From Pyrenochaeta sp. MPI-SDFR-AT-0127 (Eukaryota > Ascomycota > Dothideomycetes > Pleosporales > Cucurbitariaceae), in contig JAGTJM010000011.1 of assembly GCA_020747015.1 (NCBI GenBank), positions 124,001 through 188,000 of the forward strand: 64,000 nucleotides of DNA. Direction: 5' to 3'. Positions 56,429 through 64,000 of the stretch are shown here, in pieces. The notes beneath the pieces were generated by a model, which had not been told where the DNA came from, ran no database searches, and was given only the letters and a program-made list of their open reading frames with translations. Every line of letters begins with the position of its first letter. Position 1 is the stretch's first letter. The position numbers and the translations under genes were made by a program.

Positions 56429-57926
56429 TTATGTCATCCGGCTCTTGCTCTTCTTTTTCCCACCCCTGAACTGCTCGCGATACTCGGCGACCAACTCGCC
56501 CGCTCCTTCAAGATCTTCTTCCGGCAGCCAGTCATAGGCTTCATCGTACCCTTCCCATTTAACGAGGAAGTAATCCCTGCCTCCTTCGTGGAAATGCTCA
56601 AGAATGCCTTCTACAGCATACTCCTCGGCGTCCTCTTCGGCAACTCCATTTTCCTCGCCAAGGGGTTCATCCGGTGCAAGAGTCGAGGATCGATGTTCGA
56701 AAGGTGACATGGAAACAGTGGTAAGTCTAGGCTCGGGTATCGATTGCATCTGCGCTCGCTGATTCGAGGATGTGCTTTCAGTCCTTCGTCTCTTGCTACG
56801 ATGCCCATCATCTTTGTTGTCCTCTCCCAACTCGTCATCTGTTTCTCCTTGGGACTTATCCTCGAAAGGAAATTGCATGGGTATGCTTGATATTGATTGT
56901 GCATTGTAGTCATTCTCAGAATCATCCGTCTCTGGAACTTCAGAGTGAGCATGCTGCATCATGGACATATTGGACAGGCGACGATGCTTTGTAATCGGAG
57001 AGACAGCAAGCGCGCTGTTGGTGAAGAATGCTGAGCGCATTATGGTGGGTGATGCTAAGGCTGGCCCTTCTACGTCGGCTGAGTCCTCTTCGTCTGTCTC
57101 TGTCTCTGTCTCTGCAATGATACGCTGCAACTCTTCCTCCTCGCGGTGCAACACGCCGGTAGTTTGATCGATGGACTCAGCATGGGCTACATCCTCCCGG
57201 GTGTCGCCTTGCAATTGACTGTGCATAACTAGTGCCCCTCTTTTTTGCCAGCTTCCTCTTCCCCTGCCTCTTCCACGCCCTCTCGGCCTGCCTCTCCGTG
57301 GGGCTTCTGCATTCAGACCGAGTCCAGTTAATGTGCGCCCTCCTTTGTCTAGCCTCGGGATCCTGGCATTCTTCTCCAGCCTTCTCCGTGCTAGTTCTTG
57401 TGCCTCTTGTCGTAGTACCTCTGCCTCTGCTTCTGCCTCAATCCGAAACTGCTCGTTCTCAAAACGCTCTAGCTCATGTGGTGACACGTATTGTAGTATA
57501 CAGCTCAAATCCACCTCTTCGACCTCCTTCGATTGTGTCACTTCATCAGCCTGGTCATTTGATGATCGGTGTGTGGATGGCCGTGTGATTTCCACTTTAT
57601 AAAAGTTTTGCTGGGTTTCACTTTCGGTCTGACGGCGGTCTAGAATCCTTGTTTGGGCATTCGGAATAGGGCAGTCGCTCGATAGTTGTGGGGTCACGGT
57701 TGCGGGAGCTTTGCGGATCCGCCAGAGCTGTTCGTAGATTTCGGGGCCAGGTGTATAGCTTTCCCATTCCCACTACGTCACAGTCAGCACCTGTCCTCTC
57801 TCAATTGGCTATCAGCTCTTCTCCGCTTACAACGGCAGTCCTGCCTCCTCTGCCACGACCGCGCCCTCGGCCACGACCGTATCCATGTCCATATCCACGA
57901 CGGCCGCGAGGTCCCCTCACGGACAT
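56429..57926 (-). CDS. Chromodomain protein with RG-rich boxes
   Basis: Exons (minus strand) 57926-57831 and 57772-56429 give 479 aa; the 58-bp intron starts GTAAGC and ends CGTAG. Exon 1 is almost entirely RG repeat (MSVRGPRGRRGYGHGYGRGR). Next is WEWESYTPGPEIYEQLWRIRK. A Glu/Arg-rich helix lies at about 118-167, a second RG box at 191-205, then acidic Ser-rich linkers. A C-terminal chromodomain (about 417-466) reads YAVEGILEHFHEGGRDYFLVKW, then EGYDEAYDWLPEEDL. The aromatic cage positions (Y417, the W of VKWEGY, the W of DWLPEEDL) are kept, so methyl-lysine histone binding is likely. RG boxes commonly bind RNA, so a link between RNA and heterochromatin is plausible but inferred. The gene lies at the right boundary of the AT-rich compartment, divergent from the SNG1-like gene. 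Confidence 0.85.
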
Positions 57927-58512
57927 GTCCGATCTGTAAACATGCGCGGATCGAGCAGTTGACAAGGGCTGCACCGCGTCATGGTGAGAGGGCTGATCGT
58001 GAGCGAACAGATGCTGTGACGTCGCGCTGGAGGTCTGAAGTGCTTAGGTAAGCATTTCTCCAACACCAAGTCGTGCCCATGGTAGTGATGAACAATCCTT
58101 CTTGTCCTGGAATTTCCTCATAGTCGTCTACAATCTCTTCCTCAAAGCTTGAAGTGCGTGTCGCAATACGCCCAGTCTTGAGCAGTATGTTGCCAAAACG
58201 TCATATTTACTCACCTGGCTAAAAGCATGTGAAGTCTCGAATTTCGCGGCCGAAACGGAGACACTGCGGCCTTTTTAATGTTGTCCATCACCATGCCTGA
58301 ATTATCTACGCCCGCATCCGGCTTAACGCCTCAACCGTTGATTTAGTGAAGCTTAGCATTCATTGATCATGCCTCTTCGTGTATCAAGCGTCCAATCAGC
58401 GTCATAAGTATCCATCCTAGCGTCTTTGTCAGCATGCACCAGCACCGACAAAAATTCCACCTGAATGGACGTCTGAAATCTTACTTGAAGTGACTGCCGC
58501 TATTCCTTCGAG
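57927..58512. other. Divergent promoter between the chromodomain and SNG1-like genes
   Basis: About 590 bp with no supported gene. It must hold the promoters of both flanking genes. Confidence 0.5.
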
Positions 58513-60445
58513 ATGACAGTCAGCTCCCCAATCGTACGATCACGCTCGCGGTCACCATCTGAAAGGATGCCTGCACCGACGCTTGGCTGCCAGATCGCGC
58601 CAAATTACGACCACGGCCAATGGCCATACAACTCTGATGAAAGCTCCGAGAGTGAATCTGAGAGTGAGGCGCAGGTTGAAGAAGCCCTTGAATCTGCGGA
58701 GTCCGCTCAACATGAACTCGATATTGAGAAGGCAGAGACACAACGGGACATCTGCAGCAATGTGCCTGCAGGTCGGCCGACGACTCTGCAAAGGGGACGG
58801 ACGAAGAGCAGTCGAAAGGAGCCGCCACAGGCTCCAGTCGGATTTTGGCATTGGCAGATGGTATACAACTTGAGCTTGAATACTGTTCTTAGGGCTAATC
58901 AGTATACAGGCGGGCGTGAGACTGCATGTCCTCAAATTATGGTTCCGAACAAGTGAGTTACACAAGACTTCTCCGCAATACTCACACGCTAATCTTGGCA
59001 TAGATCTCATACTCGCTATAGCTGTTATGCTGTTCCTTTGTTTATTTTGGGGAGCATTATTCCGACAAAATGACAACGTCAACACCCTCAGTATCTGGGT
59101 CGTCGACTTTGATGGACAAGCACCCTACTCTAACACCACTCCTTTTGTGGGACCTTTCGTCACTCAGTCTATTCGCACCATCATGAATGGAGGTGGCGGC
59201 GTTGTGCCAGGTTATACTTTCGCCTCACCAGAGGACTTCGAAAATGACCCTCTCAAAGTCCGCGAGAGCGTGTATGACTTCAACGCCTGGGCTGCCGTCA
59301 TTATAAATCCAAATGCGACTGCATTGCTCGAAGCTGCCGTAAGGGAAGGCAATGCGAGTTATGATCCTCTCGGCGCTTGTCAAATCGTCTACAACTCGGC
59401 ACGTGATCAGACAACTTCGTCCTCGTACATTGTACCCAGTATGAACACTCTCCAAAAACGGGTTGTGACAGAATTTGGCCGTTCCTGGATTCCGTACCTC
59501 CTCCAGCAGAATCTTTCTGTAACCGACATGCACATTGATGTCTCACCGCAAGCAATTTCACCTGCGATCGAATTCACAGTTTACGACCTTCGACCCTTCG
59601 GCCCTCCCATTGCTACGCCCGCTGTCAGCATCGGCCTCATCTACTTAATCATTATAAGTTTCTTTAGCTTCACTTTCTTTCTGCCCATCCACATGAAGTA
59701 TCTTTCCCCCAAAGGCCACCCACCGCTTCACTTCTATCAATTGATCATATGGCGCTACGTTGCAACGGTCGCATCCTACTTTTTTCTGTCACTCATCTAC
59801 TCCTTTGTCTCACTGGCATTCCTAATGCCCATGGATCGCCAACATGCGAGCCACGTATGGCCAGCCAGGAACCCAAACGCTTATGGTCGCGGCACCTTTG
59901 TCGTGTACTGGATGGGCAATTGGGTTGGCATGACGGCCTTTGGTCTTGCAAGCGAGAATATGGCCATGCTTTTAGGTACACCATGGACTGCTCTTTGGCT
60001 TATTTTCTGGGTTATCAGTAATGTGGCGACTGGTTTCTATGCCCTGGAACTTGCGCCCGCGTTCTATCGCTGGGGCTATGCGTGGCCGATGCACAACATC
60101 GTCGAGTTCACACGGTCTATCCTTTTTGATCTGCACCCACGTGTCGGTCTCAATTTGGGCATTTTATTAGCCTGGTGCGCTGTGGACACAATTCTCTTTC
60201 CGCTGTGTTGCTATTACATGCGATGGAATACAGCAAGGGTGAAGAGCAATGCAGCGCAGAAGGAGGCAGAGTGGCATGCGCAAATGGAAAAGGAGCGTGA
60301 AACGCCGAGTTTGATGGCAAGAGTGACGACAAGGGGAAGTAGGAATGATGCAGCATTGAAGAGGAGGAATACAGAAGGCGGCCAACGTGAGAATGATGGA
60401 AAGAGAAATATGCAACAGAGAGCGAAGAACTTGTTCAGACTGTAA
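58513..60445 (+). CDS. SNG1-family membrane protein (DUF3533, nitrosoguanidine resistance type)
   Basis: Exons 58513-58860, 58910-58952 and 59004-60445 give 610 aa. Both introns are about 50 bp with GCTAATC branch sites. The N-terminus is hydrophilic and acidic. Splicing rebuilds GFWHWQMAGVRLHVLKLWFR, then TNLILAIAVMLFLCLFWGALF, the typical start of the DUF3533 domain. A large extracytoplasmic part follows (LSIWVVDFDGQAPY, VVPGYTFASPEDF, YDFNAWAAVIINPNATALL), then a cluster of about five membrane segments from residue 345 on. The order resembles ABC-2 permeases without an ATPase. Yeast Sng1 gives resistance to nitrosoguanidine and affects plasma-membrane lipid asymmetry; substrate here unknown. 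The C-terminal tail is basic and hydrophilic. Confidence 0.9.
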
Positions 60446-61059
60446 GATTTCAGGGCAAACATATGAGGCCATTTTGTAAATCCATCACGAAAAAACACAA
60501 TTAGCAAGGAGGAAAAACGTAAAGTTATTCCGGGCCTGCCCATTTGTTCCTAGATCTCTACTTGTTCCATCTATGTGGCACTACTCTAACATGGCCAGCA
60601 GAGCCTTTCTCATCTAGTCAGATCGTGCGGATACAGTACACGATGTACTTCTTTGATATGGCGCTGCAGCACCCTGGGAAATGCTTGAGAAAATGTCTAG
60701 TGTCCAAGCTCCGGTCTCTTATTGCCGGATAAAATGGTAGGTTTCCCGAAGCCGTTGCCGACCCCCACAGCTTCAGATTAACTGCCATTGGTCAAGCAAG
60801 ACGTTTTTTGCTGTCCAAAGTCCACTCGACTGCATATGGCAGGGATGCGCGCTCAACCATCGCGAAATGCCTTTGTAAGCAAATGTCCATGACGACCTCG
60901 GGAATAATGGACTTTATGACTTTTTCCGTTCACGTTTGAGATTTTCAGAGTCATACTTCCCCAATCTTGCGCCTCTTCATCAAAAGCATGCTCCTTTAAC
61001 GTTCGAATTTCCTTTCTTAATCTGTGCAGCGTTCGTTTGCGATAATAAAATAGTCGAGC
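60446..61059. other. Intergenic region between two membrane-protein genes
   Basis: No gene is supported. It carries the 3' UTR of the SNG1-like gene and the promoter of the MFS gene. Confidence 0.45.
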
Positions 61060-62490
61060 ATGCGTTTCTCTTCGACGGAAGGAAGAACACGGGACCTGGA
61101 GGATGACCTCACTCTTGATAATGAAAGAGAACGTAACATGGCGGCCTGGCCGAGTCCCTGCGATGACAATATTGAGCAAGTAGTAGAAGATGCAGAAGAA
61201 GCACAGCAAGAGAAGGCACAGCAACCACAGATACCTGGTCTCGCAAAAGTGTTTTCGAGAAGATCTGCAGCGTCCTTCGACCCTGGGCCCGCACCCGATG
61301 GAGGCACAACCGCCTGGATTCAAGTGCTTTGCACACATCTCACCATCTTTAACACATTCGGCTTTTTCACGTCATTTGGCGTGTACCAAACGTACTACGA
61401 AAACACGCTCGGAATCGCACCTAGCACAATATCTTGGATTGGCTCAATACAAGTCTTCCTACTTTTTGGCATCGGCACGTTCACCGGTCGTGCAACAGAC
61501 GCTGGCCTGTTCCGTCCAGTATACATCGCCGGCGCCGTATTCCAGATCGTGGGTATTTTCACTATGGCCGAGAGTACGAAACTCTGGCAGCTATTCCTAA
61601 GCCAAGCAGTTTGCCTCGGGATAGCAAATGGGCTGCAATTCTGCCCCTCGATGGCCTTGGTGTCCACCTATTTTGTGAAAAAGCGCGCGTTCGCTTTAGG
61701 CCTTACGGCGCTAGGATCTTGCACTGGCGGTGTCATTTTTCCTGTTATTGTGCAGCAGTGCCTTCCACGGATCGGGTTCCCATGGACGATTCGAATCATT
61801 GGATTCATCATGCTTCTCTTGAACATCATCTCTATATCGCTATTCCGTACGCGTTTACCACCCCGCAAGACAGGGCCGATTGTCGATTGGGCATCCTTCC
61901 GTGAAGCACCATACACGCTTTACTGTGTAGGCATGTTCTTTACCTTTTGGGGACTATACTTCGCATTCTTCTATATTGGTAGTTATGGCCGTAACATTCT
62001 TGGGGTCAGCTACCAGCAAAGCATTAATCTGCTTCTCGTACAAATCTGCATGGGCTTCTTTTTTCGCCTCGTTCCAACGTACTACGCGGATAAGATTGGG
62101 AGTCTGAACGTTCTCATTCCATTTGCGTTTATATGCGGTATCATGATGTTTGGTTGGATTGGCATACATTCTGTCGGCGCGCTGTATGGGTTTGCCGTTA
62201 TCTACGGATCTGCAAGCGCTGTCATCCAGGCGCTGTGGCCGGCAGTTATTGGGTCGCTGAGCCGAACACCGGATTTGAAGAAGGCGGGTGTGAGAATGGG
62301 TATGGCATTTACTATTGTGAGCTTTTCGAGCTTTACAGGACCGCCGCTGGCGGGTGCCCTGATACAGCAGCATGGTGGAAACTATACATATGCCAATGTC
62401 TGGGCAGGCACATCATTCTTTATTGGTGGGGCATTTCTTGTTGCCACGAGAGTTGCGTTGGTGGGTGCGGATTGGAGAGCAAAAGTATAG
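61060..62490 (+). CDS. Monocarboxylate-type MFS transporter (MCT family)
   Basis: A single exon encodes 476 aa from MRFSSTEGRTRDLEDD. After a hydrophilic N-terminus (1-75) comes PDGGTTAWIQVLCTHLTIFN, the DGG-x-x-W motif that marks the monocarboxylate transporter branch of the MFS. Next are FTSFGVYQTYYENTLG, SWIGSIQVFLLFGIG and about twelve membrane segments in two groups of six. The loop RTRLPPRKTGPIVDWASFREAPYTL lies between the halves. Fungal members carry riboflavin (Mch5), monocarboxylates or unknown compounds, and many lie near secondary-metabolite genes; none is visible here. The absence of introns is usual for part of this family. Substrate unassigned. Confidence 0.9.
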   Translation: MRFSSTEGRTRDLEDDLTLDNERERNMAAWPSPCDDNIEQVVEDAEEAQQEKAQQPQIPGLAKVFSRRSAASFDPGPAPDGGTTAWIQVLCTHLTIFNTFGFFTSFGVYQTYYENTLGIAPSTISWIGSIQVFLLFGIGTFTGRATDAGLFRPVYIAGAVFQIVGIFTMAESTKLWQLFLSQAVCLGIANGLQFCPSMALVSTYFVKKRAFALGLTALGSCTGGVIFPVIVQQCLPRIGFPWTIRIIGFIMLLLNIISISLFRTRLPPRKTGPIVDWASFREAPYTLYCVGMFFTFWGLYFAFFYIGSYGRNILGVSYQQSINLLLVQICMGFFFRLVPTYYADKIGSLNVLIPFAFICGIMMFGWIGIHSVGALYGFAVIYGSASAVIQALWPAVIGSLSRTPDLKKAGVRMGMAFTIVSFSSFTGPPLAGALIQQHGGNYTYANVWAGTSFFIGGAFLVATRVALVGADWRAKV

Positions 62491-63538
62491 ACATGACCAG
62501 AAATTACATATCAGTAAGTGGGATAACAGCAGTCTACTGCGAACCTGTGACCAATTGTTGACATATATGGTTCAATTAATTAAGATTGTTACGATAGTCC
62601 ACGCTTTGGTAATCAGACGTGGAAGATATCTTTTGAAGTCCTACTCTGCGGTGGTTCAGCCATCAGTTCGATACCCTTCTGCTCATTGCTCGGAGTCAAT
62701 TGAGAACACTCCGGTTAATGTCCATCCCTAGGTCACGAGACGCACCCCGAGGCGAGACAGTATTGCATTTTAGACTTCCGGAATGTCTTTGTGACAAGAT
62801 TTTCGTGCTGTACTTGATGGACAAGAAACTATAGCGAATGGTTCCTCCTTAGCTTGTCTCCGAACAGCATCTCTAGGATATTGGTTATGCCGTCGATCTT
62901 TTCCTTCATAACTTTCATCACATCCACACCTTTAGACCCCTGTTTAATCGCATGGTTGCACCTCTATTAGATTTTCGGAGGCCTATTAGAAAAGTGCAAG
63001 TAATAAAGATACCCGTCTTAAGATTAGAAGCTACGCTGAAATTAGGAATGTAGATGCTGGGAGTTTCGCCGTAAAGAGGAGAAGGCACGGAGAAGCCTCA
63101 GGGTATGACGAAATCCTCTAACTGTATGCGTTTAAAATACCTTGCTAACATAATTACGTGACAAGTTCAGGCACCATTCCCACTTCAGATATCCAAAAAT
63201 AAATGTGGCGCATGCTATAGGCTGAAATGTGTTCTTCGTATGTTTGCCAGCTTCGCACATGTTGTGCAACAACGAAGCTTAGAATTACGCGCAATTCGTT
63301 TTGAAGATAAGACTCGGGTGATGACGAAAGAGACACACTTTGTCCCGCGACAGGATGCGTTTCACGACTTTGGGACAGATATCAATCACAGTAGTTCCTT
63401 AGTTGCATTCGTCACTCTCTTCTCGCTAAGATCGATAGAACATGTGTATAATTTGATCATGTATAATTACAAGTTTAAGCGAAGTAGCAGCTGGCGCGTG
63501 GCTTGCGCATGAATAAACAGTAGCCCATTTACAGTGCC
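62491..63538. other. AT-rich region without genes
   Basis: I see no supported gene. The 90-codon frame at 63,240-63,512 has no motif. Base composition drops again after about 62,560, like the 39-56 kb compartment. Confidence 0.45.
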
Positions 63539-63899
63539 GTGCTTGGGCCTGGGCATCCATACACTCTGACAAGCATAAGCAATATAGCGCTAGTGCTGAA
63601 CAGCTAGGGCAAGTATGAGGAGGCGGACGCGATGAACAGGCAGACGCTGGCGCAGACGGAGAAGATGCTTGGTCGTGAGCATCCAGACACGCTAGCGAGC
63701 ACAAGCGTCGTGGAGGGAATATCAGTAGCGAATCATTCGCGCACCGAATAATCTACCAAGATGCTTCGCCTACCACCTCCAGGGCAACTATGAGGCTAAA
63801 AAAGCCGGCAGTACACTTCAACAGCAGGTGAACGGGTTCCCCAGGACGCAGACGACGGGACTGTTTCTACGTGAATGTAGGGAAGAAAGCTGCCGTTAG
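63539..63899 (+). pseudogene. Decayed tetratricopeptide (kinesin-light-chain type) repeat fragment
   Basis: The translated sequence shows VLGPGHPYTLTSISNIALVL NS, a TAG stop (63,605-63,607), then GKYEEADAMNRQTLAQTEKM and LGREHPDTLAST. These are unmistakable repeats of the KLC-TPR type found in fungal NB-ARC/TPR proteins. The expected codon at the stop is CAG (Gln in SQGKYEEA), so a single CpA-to-TpA change explains it. After about 63,715 the frame shifts. A TPR-like piece, FAYHLQGNYEAKKAGSTLQQ, continues in another frame from 63,765 to the TAG at 63,897-63,899. No start, NB-ARC or patatin domain is in the window. I call it a relic; an upstream or downstream parent copy is likely elsewhere in the genome. 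Confidence 0.75.
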
Positions 63900-64000
63900 C
63901 ACTATATCAACAGACCTTCCTTGTGTCGCATTTTACCCTAAATGTGCCAACTTCATGCTTCAGTTTTGTGTGTCGACGTAGCGGACCTGAGTTGCAGGAT

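Noticed and set aside
61017..61338. Antisense frames at the start of the MCT-type transporter
   Set aside because: They oppose the hydrophilic N-terminus and DGG-x-x-W motif of the transporter; no domain of their own.

Overview
The window looks like nuclear DNA of a filamentous ascomycete, most likely a Dothideomycete of the Pleosporales type. Genes are split by short introns (about 45-150 bp) with GTAAGT/GTATGT-like donors and CTAAC/CTGAC branch points. The products are typical fungal ones: ATG1, Pth11-like receptor, HET domain, SNG1 family, and fungal ubiquitin-like (ULD) domain. The order-level placement is inference from gene style; no marker was searched. Splice sites were read by eye, checking phase and family continuity.

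Region 1 (1-39,008) is a mostly gene-rich, moderate-GC segment. In order it holds: ATG1 kinase (+); a truncated HET-domain pseudogene (-) in a small AT-rich island; a two-hevein-domain chitin-binding secreted protein with a repetitive Ser/Arg/Pro tail (+); a HOL1-like MFS transporter (+); a WD40-cyclophilin of PPWD1 type (-); an M1 aminopeptidase (-); cytochrome c1 (+); a C2H2 zinc-finger protein (+); an F-box-like hypothetical protein (-); a secreted, probably GPI-anchored CAP/PR-1 protein (-); a large proline-rich, coiled-coil ULD protein (-); an NCLX-like cation/calcium exchanger (-); and the condensin subunit Brn1/CAP-H (+). Most of these are housekeeping genes with no operon-like relationship.

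Region 2 (about 39,009-56,428) is AT-rich, gene-poor and visibly degenerate, as expected for a compartment shaped by repeat-induced point mutation (RIP). Few intact genes stand in it: an atypical dual-specificity phosphatase, a Pth11-like seven-transmembrane protein, and several orphan ORFs. Two orphan ORF regions share a duplicated 3' module (about 40.7 and 42.1 kb). There is also a pair of diverged direct repeats (about 44.3 and 47.3 kb) and a decayed coding fragment (55,740-55,964) whose only internal stop is a TAG where CAG would keep the frame open.

Region 3 (56,429-62,490) returns to ordinary genes: a chromodomain protein with two RG-rich boxes (-), an SNG1/DUF3533 membrane protein (+) and a monocarboxylate-type MFS transporter (+). 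Region 4 (62,491-64,000) is again AT-rich and ends in a decayed kinesin-light-chain-type TPR fragment with one clear CAG-to-TAG stop, suggesting a second gene-poor compartment beyond the window edge.
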